A stretch of 64,000 bases of DNA from Natronolimnobius sp. AArcel1 (GTDB lineage Archaea; Halobacteriota; Halobacteria; Halobacteriales; Natrialbaceae), in NCBI RefSeq assembly GCF_011043775.1, contig NZ_JAAKXY010000002.1:744001-808000 (forward strand). The letters are read 5' to 3'. Both the position numbers and the translations under genes were made by a program. This document shows, one piece after another, positions 24,575 through 33,399 of this stretch. Below the pieces are notes generated by a model, which was not told the origin of the DNA, did not search any database, and saw nothing but the letters and a program-made list of their open reading frames with translations. Position 1 is the first letter of the stretch. Each line of letters begins with the position of its first letter.

Positions 24575-24645
24575 TCGTGGTTACGTCATTCGTTCCCAAC
24601 CCGATCTGACATCGACCTAGTCAATGTATCACTCGGTAGCTGAAT

Positions 24646-24656
24646 TAGAAAAATAC
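24646..24656 (+). promoter_or_regulatory. TATA-like element of the phn operon
   Basis: TAGAAAAATAC lies about 35 bases before the phnD ATG (24686). It is AT-rich in a GC-rich setting. The initiation site would leave a leader of a few bases. Confidence 0.4.
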
Positions 24657-24685
24657 TTGGTGGTGTTATCGAATCCACTATACGA

Positions 24686-25864
24686 ATGTCTCGAGAAAGT
24701 GGTGGATCGAACAACACTCGACGTAGCTTTTTGACAAAAACCGGTGCTGTTGGTGTCGGCTCGGTTGCGCTGGCTGGCTGTCTTGGTGGTGACGATGGCA
24801 ATGGTGGAAGCAGTGATGATGGTGGAAACGGTGGCAATGGCGATGCGGACACCATTACGTGGGTCATGAATCCTGCCGAGGAAACGATCGATATCGAAAT
24901 TCAGTATCAGCCGCTGTTTGACCGCATCGAAGAGGAGTTCGACGTCGAAATCGAAGGTGAGCCAACATCGAGTTACTCGGGAACACTTGAGGAACTCGAT
25001 CGCGCCGGTGAAGGCGATGCAATTCTCGCTGATACGTCGCCAAATGCTGTTCCATTGCTCGGCCCCGATGTTGTCGACGTTGTCGGCATGCGCGAGCAAC
25101 ACGGCGCAGAGCAGTACTTCGGAACGATTGTCACCACGGCCGATAGCGGCATTACGGACATCTCCGACCTCGAGGGTGAATCGATTGCGACGGGCGATGC
25201 TGGCTCGGTGTCGGGCGGCGTTGCACCACTGTGGATTCTGCAAGATGCCGGTCTTGACATCGGCAACGCTGCACAGGGTGGCAGTGCCGAAGACTTCGAA
25301 TGGCGTGGCGGTGTCGCACACGACCTTGCCGTTGAGGAATTGATCGAAGACGATACGATCATGGCAGCCGGTGCAGGCGGATTCGCATCACTGCCACACG
25401 TTCCAGCTGACCAGATCGAATCGGACTTCCCAGAAGTCGCTGATATCTCTGCAGAAATGGCCAATGCTGGCTCGCGTGACCCAGAACTTCGCCTGATCGG
25501 TGCCTCGCCACCGATCCCACGTGCACCGATTCTCGTCAACACGCAGTGGGAAGACGATATTCGATACGAAATCGAGGAGTTCATGCTCGAACTCGAGACG
25601 GAGGACCTCGATCACGATGCGTTCGACCTCGCCGATGCGCTCGACCTGGATCTTCCTGAGGGCCTGCTCGAGGATTACAACGATCCGGATGCGGATGCCG
25701 ATCCCGACGAGTACGACCTCGACGAGGATCAGCAAGATGACTGGGACAACTTCGACGACCACACGCTGTGGTTTACGGACATCATCGACGCTGACCACGA
25801 CGACTACGAGCCGATTCGTGAGTTCGCCGAGGATCTCGGTATCGAACTCGAGGAGATGGGATAA
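24686..25864 (+). CDS. phnD: Phosphonate/phosphite ABC transporter substrate-binding lipoprotein
   Basis: The product has 392 residues. A twin-Arg signal (TRRSFLT at 11-17) precedes a lipobox with Cys32 (ALAGC), so the protein is exported folded and lipid-anchored. A Gly/Asp/Asn-rich linker is followed by the PhnD binding fold (AEETIDIEIQYQPLFDRIEE, ILADTSPNAVPLLGPD, VSGGVAPLWILQDAG). The C-terminus is very acidic. Ligands of the family are phosphonates, phosphite or phosphate and cannot be read here. It is first in phnDCE. No C-P lyase genes lie in this window. Confidence 0.9.
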   Translation: MSRESGGSNNTRRSFLTKTGAVGVGSVALAGCLGGDDGNGGSSDDGGNGGNGDADTITWVMNPAEETIDIEIQYQPLFDRIEEEFDVEIEGEPTSSYSGTLEELDRAGEGDAILADTSPNAVPLLGPDVVDVVGMREQHGAEQYFGTIVTTADSGITDISDLEGESIATGDAGSVSGGVAPLWILQDAGLDIGNAAQGGSAEDFEWRGGVAHDLAVEELIEDDTIMAAGAGGFASLPHVPADQIESDFPEVADISAEMANAGSRDPELRLIGASPPIPRAPILVNTQWEDDIRYEIEEFMLELETEDLDHDAFDLADALDLDLPEGLLEDYNDPDADADPDEYDLDEDQQDDWDNFDDHTLWFTDIIDADHDDYEPIREFAEDLGIELEEMG

Positions 25865-25925
25865 CGCGTTCGGTACAGGGATTGGACACGCAACAACTAA
25901 TCTAACTCCGAACTCAGGCTAACTA

Positions 25926-26723
25926 ATGAGCAAAATTGTCGTTGACAATCTGAGAAAAACGTACGGGGACACCGTTGCACTTGACGATATTTCGTTTGAA
26001 GTGCCGGCCGGTGAGTTCGTTATTATCCTCGGCGTTTCTGGCTCTGGGAAATCAACACTCTTGCGCTGTCTGTCGTCACTGACGAAGCCAACCGCTGGTG
26101 AGGTCGTGATCGATGGAGAGCCCATGGTCCGGCCACGTCCAGAGCTGGCAATGATTTTCCAGCAGCACAATATCATCGGTGACATGAGCGCCTACTCGAA
26201 CGCACTATCGGGTGGAATCAACCGCTGCTCGTTCACCGAGAGCGTCCTTCAACTGCAGGATCTCGAGGAAAAACAGCGCGCGCTCGAGGCGCTCGATACG
26301 GTCGGCTTACTCGATGACGCCGAAAAGAAAGCGCGACGAATGAGTGGGGGCCAACAACAACGTGTTGGCATTGCCCGTGCGCTGACACAGCAACCCGAAG
26401 TGTTGCTCGCTGACGAGCCGGTTGCAAGTCTCGATCCTGGGAGTGCACAGGATGTGATGCAGTATCTCCATCACGCGGCAACCGAACGGGAGCTAACGAC
26501 ATTTATCAGTCTTCATCAGGTCAACATCGCCCGGAAGTACGGCCAGCGATTTATCGGCCTCCACAACGGTCAAAAAGTCTTTGATGGCTATCGGGATGAG
26601 CTGACACTTGACGTTATCGACACAATCTATGGCGATATTGACACCGAGGGAATGTTCGTACAGACTGACGACGGACCGGCGAACCCTGCCGATGAAAACA
26701 ACGAAACGGGGGCCACACTGTGA
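25926..26723 (+). CDS. phnC: Phosphonate ABC transporter ATP-binding protein
   Basis: The product has 265 residues. Walker A is GVSGSGKSTLLR (about 38-48), the Q-loop is in MIFQQHNIIGDM, the ABC signature is RMSGGQQQRVGIARAL, and Walker B is VLLADEPVASLDPGS, followed by the switch His in ISLHQVN. These match PhnC, the ATPase of phosphonate importers. It follows phnD by 61 bases and overlaps phnE by three (GTGA). The acidic Asn/Glu tail after residue 240 fits haloarchaeal proteins. Confidence 0.94.
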   Translation: MSKIVVDNLRKTYGDTVALDDISFEVPAGEFVIILGVSGSGKSTLLRCLSSLTKPTAGEVVIDGEPMVRPRPELAMIFQQHNIIGDMSAYSNALSGGINRCSFTESVLQLQDLEEKQRALEALDTVGLLDDAEKKARRMSGGQQQRVGIARALTQQPEVLLADEPVASLDPGSAQDVMQYLHHAATERELTTFISLHQVNIARKYGQRFIGLHNGQKVFDGYRDELTLDVIDTIYGDIDTEGMFVQTDDGPANPADENNETGATL

Positions 26724-27820
26724 CTGACGCGACTGACAGCAATCGTCAGGAGCCAGCGACTGACGGTGGTACCGATAGGTCGGCGCGACTCGAGTCTGCT
26801 GGACCGGAGATCAACGAACAGTTCGAGAACATCCGACAGACACGCCGTCAGCGTGCACTGGGCTGGCTTGTCGGTACAGCGGCACTCGCGTTCGTCTTGC
26901 TTCAGGGGCTTGCAGCGACTGAGTTCTTCGACGATGGAACAGAATTCACTTGGAGTCACTTCTCGGGCAGGATGGGCGATTACTTCCCGCTCACGGATTA
27001 CGGCGGGATTCCGTTTCTCGATGTCGGCCGGTACTGGGAGTTCATCTGGGCCAACGACCTCATCTACGACAGCGACATCGGTGGCTTACTCTTTCAGTTC
27101 CCGCCAAGCGGTGCTGATCTCTACGCGTTCCTCTTCCAGGAACTGGGGATGTTCGCAATCTTCGGTGAGGCTGGCATCACACTCGCGATGGGGCTGGTCG
27201 GAACGATTCTTGGCTTCCCGATCGCGTTACTGTTCAGTATCCTCGGCTCTGAGCGCGTGACGCCGTTCCCGATCAACTTCATCTTCCGCGGAATCATGTC
27301 CTTTATCCGCGCTATCCCGGCGATTATCTGGGCGCTGATTTTCGTTGCCCTCGTCGGCCTCGGCGCTGCAGCCGCGACGCTTGCAATTGCGTTGAACACC
27401 ATCGGCAACCTCGGCCGTCTCTTCGTTGAGGAACTCGAGGAACTCGAGGAAGGGCCTATCGAGGCGATGCAGATGACCGGCGCGAACAAATCCCAGATTG
27501 TCTTCTTCGGGATGTTGAGCCAGGTCAAAACCTCGTTTATCGCCTGGACGCTGTATATCTTCGAGATCAACGTTCGGGCCGCGGTGACCGTCGGTGTGAT
27601 CGGTGCCGGCGGACTCGGTGCAGTCGTTGCTGCACAGGAGAACTTCTTCAACTTCGCGAACATGATGGCGACGCTGATCGTCATCTTCGTCCTCATCTTC
27701 CTCGTCGAACTGTTCAGTCAGCGCCTTCGCGCTCGACTGCGCTCTGACGAAGAGAAGATGGGCTGGCGCGAACTCATCGTCGGCATGCCCAACCGCTTTG
27801 CCGACTCCCTGACGAAGTAA
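26720..27820 (+). CDS. phnE: Phosphonate ABC transporter permease
   Basis: The product has 366 residues from the GTG at 26720, which overlaps the phnC stop. Membrane segments include LGWLVGTAALAFVLLQGL, ITLAMGLVGTILGFPIALLF, IRAIPAIIWALIFVALVG and VIFVLIFLVELFSQRL. The cytoplasmic EAA loop that contacts the ATPase is IEAMQMTGANKSQIVFFGML. It is longer than most PhnE because of a polar N-terminus and an extra segment with DGTEFTWSHFSGRMGDYF before the core. It completes phnDCE and no further phn gene follows. Confidence 0.92.
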   Translation: MTDATDSNRQEPATDGGTDRSARLESAGPEINEQFENIRQTRRQRALGWLVGTAALAFVLLQGLAATEFFDDGTEFTWSHFSGRMGDYFPLTDYGGIPFLDVGRYWEFIWANDLIYDSDIGGLLFQFPPSGADLYAFLFQELGMFAIFGEAGITLAMGLVGTILGFPIALLFSILGSERVTPFPINFIFRGIMSFIRAIPAIIWALIFVALVGLGAAAATLAIALNTIGNLGRLFVEELEELEEGPIEAMQMTGANKSQIVFFGMLSQVKTSFIAWTLYIFEINVRAAVTVGVIGAGGLGAVVAAQENFFNFANMMATLIVIFVLIFLVELFSQRLRARLRSDEEKMGWRELIVGMPNRFADSLTK

Positions 27821-27954
27821 CGTCTGGCACTCGAGTATTCCATTTCTACGCTCCTTGTTTTCCTTGCCGCCGGCGACCCTGACATGCGACACTGCAGAGA
27901 CGGCGTTCCAACGAATCGGTTTGATTTAGTACCGTCCCACCCCACACTGTACTC

Positions 27955-28476
27955 GTGCCCCGTCAACGACTCCTCGTCTACTGTGGCCTGCCTGGGGTTG
28001 GGAAGTCGGCAGCCTCTGCCTACACTGCAGATCAGTGTTCGGCAACGCGCTACCGGACCGACGAAATCCGCAAACAGTTGTTTGCCGACCCGGAGTATAC
28101 CGCCGAGGAAACTGAAGCGACCTACGACGAACTGTTCGCACGTACTCGCAGCGACCTCGAGGCCGGTGAGACCGTTGTCTGTGATGCAACCTTTCGCTCA
28201 CAACAGTTGCGAGCGCGTGCGGCCGACCTCGCCGACGCTATCGGCGTTGGCTTCGATATCGTCCACGTCACCTGCGATTCTGACGTTGTTATCGACCGCA
28301 TCGAGAGTCGCAGTTGCACGGACTCCGTCAGCGATGCCGACGTCCGCGTCTACAAACTTGTCCGTGACTCGTTCGAACCGATCGAACGCGACCACGTCGT
28401 CATCGACAACTCCAGCACGCTCGAGGAGACCTATGAACAGATCGACCGCTCGATTCTGGCAATGAGCAACGCATAG
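27955..28476 (+). CDS. P-loop kinase-like protein (AAA_33/zeta-toxin-like)
   Basis: The product has 173 residues from the GTG at 27955. Walker A is YCGLPGVGKSAAS (about 9-21). A later VVCDATFRSQQLRARA matches the pattern of small cytoplasmic kinases, with Asp as the Mg/substrate acid, and HVTCDSDVVIDRI is followed by a helical lid. Such proteins phosphorylate nucleosides, sugars or RNA ends. The substrate is unknown. It is followed after 29 bases by an HD-domain phosphohydrolase, so the pair may act on nucleotides together. The GTG start places the P-loop in its usual position and no nearby ATG fits. Confidence 0.82.
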   Translation: MPRQRLLVYCGLPGVGKSAASAYTADQCSATRYRTDEIRKQLFADPEYTAEETEATYDELFARTRSDLEAGETVVCDATFRSQQLRARAADLADAIGVGFDIVHVTCDSDVVIDRIESRSCTDSVSDADVRVYKLVRDSFEPIERDHVVIDNSSTLEETYEQIDRSILAMSNA

Positions 28477-28505
28477 CTCGCCCGTACCGACGCTTTCCGT
28501 CTGCT

Positions 28506-29681
28506 ATGACTACGATCAAAGACAGCATTCACGACTATATCGAACTGGACCCGACCGCCGAGGCGCTGCTCGATACGGCGGCGATGCAGCGACTGCGGAC
28601 GATCCGACAGCTAAGTACCGTTCAACTCGTCTACCCCTCGGCGAATCACACCCGCTTCGAGCACAGCCTCGGCGTCTATCACCTCGCCTCGAGAGCCGTT
28701 TCCCGACTCGAGGTCGATGAGTCTCTCGCTGATCGCCTTCGGGCCGCAGCACTCGTCCACGATGTCGGCCACGGTCCCTTCGGCCACCAAACTGAGGCCG
28801 CCATCGAGCGTCACGTCGGGCGTCATCACGACGAAATCGAGTGGTTGCTCGCCGACAGCGAGATTGGGAACGTTCTCGAGGAACACGGCCTTGAGCTCGA
28901 GGCTGTCGCAGCCACGGTCGACGGCCGTGGCCCACTCGGTGAACTCGTCTCGGGCTCGCTCGACGTAGATCGGATGGATTACCTCGTGCGCGACGCCCAT
29001 CACACTGGCGTTCCCTACGGGACAATCGACCACGCGCGCTTGCTCTACGCCCTGCGCATCGTCGACGGCGAACTTGCACTCGAGGCGGGCAACGTTGCGA
29101 CAGCTGAGAGCGCGCTGATCGCCCGGACGCTGATGAACGCAACGGTCTATCGCCATCACGTCTCTCGGATCGCCGGTGCAATGCTCGACCGGGCGAGCGA
29201 GCGATTGCTCGCAGACGGCCACATCGACCCGGATCGATTCGCCCGGCTCACCGACGCAGAACTGCTCGCGACGTTCGCCGACTACGAGCCAACGGCTGAT
29301 ATGGCGACTCGAATCCGTGAGCGCGACCTCTACAAACGAGCCATCTGGGCGCGCCGACAGGACGTTCCCGACCGATTCGCCGGCCTCGAGTACGATCGAA
29401 CACGCGGCCTCGAGCGCGAAATCGCCGATCTCGCAGGCGTCGACCCGTCAGCGGTTATCGTTGACAGTCCGTCGGAACCGAGTTCGCCCGAATCTCGCGC
29501 CCGACTTGTTGTCGACGGCGAACTGCAACGACTCGAGGAGCGCTCGTCACTGGTCGCTGGTCTCGATGCCTGTGCTCGAGAAATCTGGCGACTTGGTGTC
29601 TATGCACCAGAGCCTGTACTCGATGACGTCCAGGCAGCAGCAGCGACGGTACTCGAGACGGACGCGGTTGTTGTGCCGTAG
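28506..29681 (+). CDS. HD-domain phosphohydrolase (dGTPase/SAMHD1-like)
   Basis: The product has 391 residues. IKDSIHDYIELDPTAEALLDTAAMQRLRTIRQL at the start, HTRFEHSLGVYHLASRAVS (first metal His), ALVHDVGHGPFGHQTE (the HD pair) and GSLDVDRMDYLVRDAHHTG (final Asp) are the complete metal set of the dNTPase/SAMHD1-like HD family. The N-terminus fits the start. It hydrolyses dNTPs or related nucleotides in known members. The substrate here is unknown. It probably shares a transcript with the preceding kinase gene. Confidence 0.9.
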   Translation: MTTIKDSIHDYIELDPTAEALLDTAAMQRLRTIRQLSTVQLVYPSANHTRFEHSLGVYHLASRAVSRLEVDESLADRLRAAALVHDVGHGPFGHQTEAAIERHVGRHHDEIEWLLADSEIGNVLEEHGLELEAVAATVDGRGPLGELVSGSLDVDRMDYLVRDAHHTGVPYGTIDHARLLYALRIVDGELALEAGNVATAESALIARTLMNATVYRHHVSRIAGAMLDRASERLLADGHIDPDRFARLTDAELLATFADYEPTADMATRIRERDLYKRAIWARRQDVPDRFAGLEYDRTRGLEREIADLAGVDPSAVIVDSPSEPSSPESRARLVVDGELQRLEERSSLVAGLDACAREIWRLGVYAPEPVLDDVQAAAATVLETDAVVVP

Positions 29682-29790
29682 CCCCAGCGATAGATCTGGT
29701 GCTAAATCGACCCAGCTGAGTTTCCTTTCGGACGACAATCTGATTCCCCCTGCTCGAGAGCGGTGACGAATCTGGCGTGTGACGAACAAG

Positions 29791-29799
29791 AATTATATG
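29791..29799 (+). promoter_or_regulatory. TATA box of the small two-TM protein gene
   Basis: AATTATATG is centred about 27 bases before the ATG at 29823 and supports it over the in-frame GTG at 29763. Confidence 0.55.
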
Positions 29800-29822
29800 T
29801 TTCGATTATGCATCCACTAGTA

Positions 29823-30092
29823 ATGACAGATTCAAACGCAACCGTTCCACAATTAAATGGCTACGGTCTCCTCGTCGTGCTGAGCCTTTTTGCAGCGCTC
29901 GGAGCCGCAATAGTCGAGGGAATTGGGTCGCTGTCCGTTGGATTGGTTGTCTTTGCCGTGATCGTTGCTGCCGTCGCGATGTATCGAAATGATGCCGAAA
30001 CAGACGGTCCGAACACACGTAATTCCGACGAAGAGCGAGGAACGGGACGCAAGAAGTCCACGATGTCCAGCCCGGGCGAGGGAAACCTCTGA
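29823..30092 (+). CDS. Small two-TM membrane protein, function unknown
   Basis: The product has 89 residues. Two adjacent hydrophobic segments (LLVVLSLFAALGAAIVEGIG and LSVGLVVFAVIVAAVAMY) form a helical hairpin. The C-terminal tail is charged and polar and probably cytoplasmic. No family is recognised. The start at 29823 was chosen from the TATA spacing. It is convergent with the MazG gene, 30 bases away, and isolated from other genes. Confidence 0.65.
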   Translation: MTDSNATVPQLNGYGLLVVLSLFAALGAAIVEGIGSLSVGLVVFAVIVAAVAMYRNDAETDGPNTRNSDEERGTGRKKSTMSSPGEGNL

Positions 30093-30122
30093 GCGCGACT
30101 CCAGTTCCGTTCCGGGCGTCAG

Positions 30123-30443
30123 TTACTCTCCCGATCCAGGTGACTCCTCACCGGTTGCTGCCAACCGCTCTTCGTACTTCTCGAGTGCTTCCTCGAGCGC
30201 CGCGTTTGCGTCAATCTCGAGGTCGTCTGCGAGTGCGAGCAACGCAAAGAGGACGTCACCGATTTCGTCGGATTCGATTGTGAGGTCGTCGGGGCTTGCG
30301 CCATACCCTGTCGAGGTGTTTGCGTCCTTGGCGAGTTCACCGATTTCGGAGACGAGATCGAGCAGTCTGTACTCGGGTGGGATCTCGAGGTTGTGGGTTT
30401 TGACGAAGTCGGCAACGGCGGCTTGTGCGTCTGGCAAGTCCAT
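30123..30443 (-). CDS. MazG-like nucleotide pyrophosphohydrolase
   Basis: The product has 106 residues from the ATG at 30443. It has the EIGELAKDA metal-binding helix and the DEIGDVLFALLALADDL helix, the E-x2-E and E-x2-D pattern of MazG/iMazG all-alpha NTP pyrophosphatases. These enzymes clear non-canonical or excess nucleotides. The frame extends upstream to 30626, but that part overlaps the promoter and start of the DJ-1-like gene on the other strand and has no family match. It is divergent from that gene. Confidence 0.85.
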   Translation of the reverse strand: MDLPDAQAAVADFVKTHNLEIPPEYRLLDLVSEIGELAKDANTSTGYGASPDDLTIESDEIGDVLFALLALADDLEIDANAALEEALEKYEERLAATGEESPGSGE

Positions 30444-30533
30444 AGTAGGTTCACTGAGAGATGCTGCAAAAATGTCACGAAACCCGTTGTGAGTGAAGAA
30501 ACTGGTTTGGTCGTTCGTGTCCGAGACGCAAGT

Positions 30534-31127
30534 ATGTCCGAGACAACCGCCGAAATTGTGCTCTTCGAGGGATTCGACGAACTCGATGCAATCGGACCCT
30601 ACGAGGTCTTCGAAAACGCTGCCCAAGCCGGCGCATCGCTCGAGACCGATCTAGTCACGCTCGAGCAAACGGACCTCGTGACGGCCAGTCACGGTTTGCG
30701 AGTCGAACCGGACGGGACGTTGGGCGAACCCGACTTGCTCGTCGTCCCCGGTGGGGGCTGGACAACCGCAGCTGGTGGCGTCCGCGCTGCAGTCGAGGAC
30801 GGTGCCCTTCCCGATGCCGTCGACGAGTGGTACACCCACGGTGCGACGGTCGCCTCGGTCTGTACCGGCGCGATGATCCTCGCTGAGGCTGGCTTGCTCG
30901 AGGGCCGGCCTGCCACAACCCACCACGTCGCCGTCGAGGACCTCGCGGAGACGGCTTCAATGGTTGACGAGCGTGTCGTCGATGACGGCGACATCTTGAC
31001 CGCGGGTGGCGTCACGTCGGGGATTGATCTGGCGCTGTGGCTTGTCGAACGCGAGTTCGGCGCGGAAATCGCGGACGCAGTTAGTGAGGAGATGGCTCAC
31101 GACCGGCGCGGTTCGGTCTTTGCTTAA
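30534..31127 (+). CDS. DJ-1/PfpI-superfamily protein
   Basis: The product has 197 residues. EIVLFEGFDELDAIGPYEVF at the start, LLVVPGGGW near 68-76, and the nucleophile elbow ASVCTGAMILAEAG with Cys110 identify the DJ-1/PfpI fold, closest in layout to the InhA-like hydratase branch. Members include isonitrile hydratases, glyoxalases and chaperones. A late motif GGVTSGIDLALWLVE is typical of that branch. The exact reaction is unknown. The ATG at 30534 removes an implausible upstream stretch. The HAD gene follows after about 55 bases. Confidence 0.9.
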   Translation: MSETTAEIVLFEGFDELDAIGPYEVFENAAQAGASLETDLVTLEQTDLVTASHGLRVEPDGTLGEPDLLVVPGGGWTTAAGGVRAAVEDGALPDAVDEWYTHGATVASVCTGAMILAEAGLLEGRPATTHHVAVEDLAETASMVDERVVDDGDILTAGGVTSGIDLALWLVEREFGAEIADAVSEEMAHDRRGSVFA

Positions 31128-31181
31128 TTCGAGTCCGGCCAAATGGCTATACGGGACCGTCCGGTAACCAGATGTACTGAC

Positions 31182-31835
31182 ATGCAGGCAGTGCTCTTTG
31201 ATATGGACGGCGTGCTCGTCAACAGCGAGGACTACTGGACCGACTTCCAGCGCGATCAACTCCTCCCCGCGGCGGTTCCCGACAACGATGTCGACGTCGC
31301 CGAAGTCACCGGGATGAACTACCGCGAAACCTACGACTATCTCGAGGAGACCTACGGCACCGCTATCGGGCGCGATGACTTTGAAAATCGCTTCGAGACG
31401 GCAGCCCAGACGATGTATCGCGACCACGTCGACCTGCTGGATGGACTCCCGGGATTGCTCGACCGACTCGACGAACGCGGCCTCGAGACGGCCGTTGTCT
31501 CTTCGTCGCCCCAGGAGTGGATCGGCTGGGTGCTCGAGCGCTTCGATCTCGAGGATGCGTTCGACGAAGTTATCAGCGCCGAAGATATCGACGCTGACGG
31601 AAAACCTGCACCGGACGTCTTCGAGTACGCCGCAAGCGAGGTTGGCGCGGTTCCCGAGTCGTGTGTTGTCATCGAGGATTCCGAACATGGCGTCGAGGCA
31701 GGCACTCGAGCGGGTGCGTTCGTTATCGCCTATCGAATCGACGCCCATGACGGGCTGGACCTCTCGACTGCGGATGACGTGGTCGAGTCGCCGGCCGAGT
31801 TACGGAAGACGGTGCTCGAGGCGAGCGGTCACTAG
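31182..31835 (+). CDS. HAD-superfamily hydrolase, beta-phosphoglucomutase-like
   Basis: The product has 217 residues from the ATG at 31182. Motif I is LFDMDGVLVNSE (Asp7 nucleophile and Asp9), motif II is VVSSSPQEW, motif III is the Lys in DADGKPAPDVF, and motif IV is VVIEDSEHGVEAG. A helical C1 cap lies between motifs I and II. This is the phosphoglucomutase/phosphatase branch of the HAD family and the substrate is unknown. Its TAG stop and the TAG stop of urtE on the other strand share the palindrome CTAG at 31832-31835. Confidence 0.92.
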   Translation: MQAVLFDMDGVLVNSEDYWTDFQRDQLLPAAVPDNDVDVAEVTGMNYRETYDYLEETYGTAIGRDDFENRFETAAQTMYRDHVDLLDGLPGLLDRLDERGLETAVVSSSPQEWIGWVLERFDLEDAFDEVISAEDIDADGKPAPDVFEYAASEVGAVPESCVVIEDSEHGVEAGTRAGAFVIAYRIDAHDGLDLSTADDVVESPAELRKTVLEASGH

Positions 31836-32623
31836 ACTGCCAGATACTCTGTGACCTCTTCGCGCGACTGGATTCGGTCGGGTCCGAGTTCGTCGATGAT
31901 CGTTCCCTTGTCGATTGCATAGCATCGTTCGGCCAGATTCTGGACGACGTGGAGATTTTGCTCGACGAACAGAATCGTCGTTCCAAGGTCGCGATTGACC
32001 TGTTTGAGGTCGCGCGTAATGTCTTGGACGATCGATGGCTGGACGCCCTCAGAGGGTTCATCCAGCAACAAGAGATCCGGATTGCCGATCAGCGCCCGGC
32101 CGATCGCGAGCATCTGCTGTTGGCCGCCGCTCATGGTCCCGGCCTTCTGGGTACGCCGTTCCTCGAGGATAGGGAAGTAGTCATAGACGTCATCATAGCG
32201 GACCGTCGAATCGGCGGCGTTGATTCCTTCGCCCATTCGGAGGTTTTCCTCGACAGTGAGGTCCGGAAAGACGTCTCGTCCCTGCGGAATGTACCCCATT
32301 CCACGGCGGGCGCGTTCGTCGGCACTCACCCAGACCTGTGGCGTCGAATCCGTACGGAAGACTCTCCCGAGGTTCGCAAGCCCACCGGAATCCGTGTCCT
32401 CCGTCTCAGTTGTCGTCGCATCGACGACGCGCTCATCCTTGAAGACGATCCGGCCGTTGTTGGCCTCGAGCAGCCCCATGATTGCCTTGACGAGCGTCGT
32501 CTTCCCGACGCCGTTTTTTCCCATGATGCCGACGATTTCGCCGTCATCGACGCTGATGTTGATATCCCGCAAGATCGGCGTTTTGCCGTACGATACATCG
32601 AGGTGTTCGACTGTGAGCATCAT
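31832..32623 (-). CDS. urtE: Urea ABC transporter ATP-binding protein UrtE
   Basis: The product has 263 residues. Walker A is GKNGVGKTTLVKAI, the Q-loop region is GMGYIPQGRDVFPDL, the signature is TMSGGQQQMLAIGRALI and Walker B is LLLLDEPSEGVQP. The pattern matches the LivF/UrtE group of branched-chain/urea importers. An acidic insertion of about 30 residues (VVDATTTETEDTDSGG and onward) before the Q-loop is not usual for the family. It is last in the leftward urtABCDE operon. Its start overlaps urtD by four bases. The urea assignment rests on the adjacent urease operon. Confidence 0.9.
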   Translation of the reverse strand: MMLTVEHLDVSYGKTPILRDINISVDDGEIVGIMGKNGVGKTTLVKAIMGLLEANNGRIVFKDERVVDATTTETEDTDSGGLANLGRVFRTDSTPQVWVSADERARRGMGYIPQGRDVFPDLTVEENLRMGEGINAADSTVRYDDVYDYFPILEERRTQKAGTMSGGQQQMLAIGRALIGNPDLLLLDEPSEGVQPSIVQDITRDLKQVNRDLGTTILFVEQNLHVVQNLAERCYAIDKGTIIDELGPDRIQSREEVTEYLAV

Positions 32624-33399
32624 TCTTCTTCACCCAGGTAGATTCGTCTGACATCAGGGTCGGTGCGAACGTCCTCGATCGAGCCTTCGGTGAAAATACT
32701 CCCCTGATGGAGGACTGTCACCTGATCGGCGATCGCTTCAACGAAGTCGATATCGTGTTCGATGACGATGAACGCGACGCCGTCTTCTTCGTTAATCGTC
32801 GTCAACAACTCGGCAATCTCGCTAGTCTCTTCGACTGACAGTCCGGCGACCGGCTCATCGAGTAGCATGAGTGTTGGCTCGAGTGTCATCGCCATCGCGA
32901 TCTCGAGGCGTTGTTGCTGGCCGTGTGAGAGACTCGACGCTGTCTGGTCGGCCGTCTCAGCCAGGTGGAATCGCTCGAGAATATCGTGGGTTCGCTCCTC
33001 GAAGGCCGCGGCATCAGCGACCGTTTGGAGCGGAATGCGAACGTTTTCCCGGACGGTCAGGTTCGGGTAGATACTTGGCACCTGGAACTTGATGCTGATT
33101 CCGCGTTTGACTCGTTTGTAGGATGGCAGTGACGTAATCTCGCTTCCGTTGTAGTAGATAGACCCGTCGGTTGGCTCGAGGCGGCCGGTGAGGAGTTTCA
33201 CGAACGTACTCTTGCCAGCGCCGTTTGGGCCGATCAGACAGCGAAGTTCTCCTTCGTCGATACCGAAGTCGACGTCGTCAGTTGCAGTCAGGCCGCCAAA
33301 CTGTTTGCGGAGGTCGCGCGTTTGGAGGATCGTATCCGTGTCAACGCCGGTTTCGTCGACTGCGACGTTGGTTTTGACCGTAGGATCGCTTGTTCCCAT
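32620..33399 (-). CDS. urtD: Urea ABC transporter ATP-binding protein UrtD
   Basis: The product has 259 residues. Walker A is GPNGAGKSTFVKLLTG, the signature is SSLSHGQQQRLEIAMAM, Walker B is LMLLDEPVAGLSVEE and the switch region is FIVIEHDIDFVEAIAD. This fits the LivG/UrtD ATPase of the same importer. The N-terminal 25 residues are a polar extension. The ATG overlaps the urtC stop, so the genes are coupled. Confidence 0.9.
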   Translation of the reverse strand: MGTSDPTVKTNVAVDETGVDTDTILQTRDLRKQFGGLTATDDVDFGIDEGELRCLIGPNGAGKSTFVKLLTGRLEPTDGSIYYNGSEITSLPSYKRVKRGISIKFQVPSIYPNLTVRENVRIPLQTVADAAAFEERTHDILERFHLAETADQTASSLSHGQQQRLEIAMAMTLEPTLMLLDEPVAGLSVEETSEIAELLTTINEEDGVAFIVIEHDIDFVEAIADQVTVLHQGSIFTEGSIEDVRTDPDVRRIYLGEEE

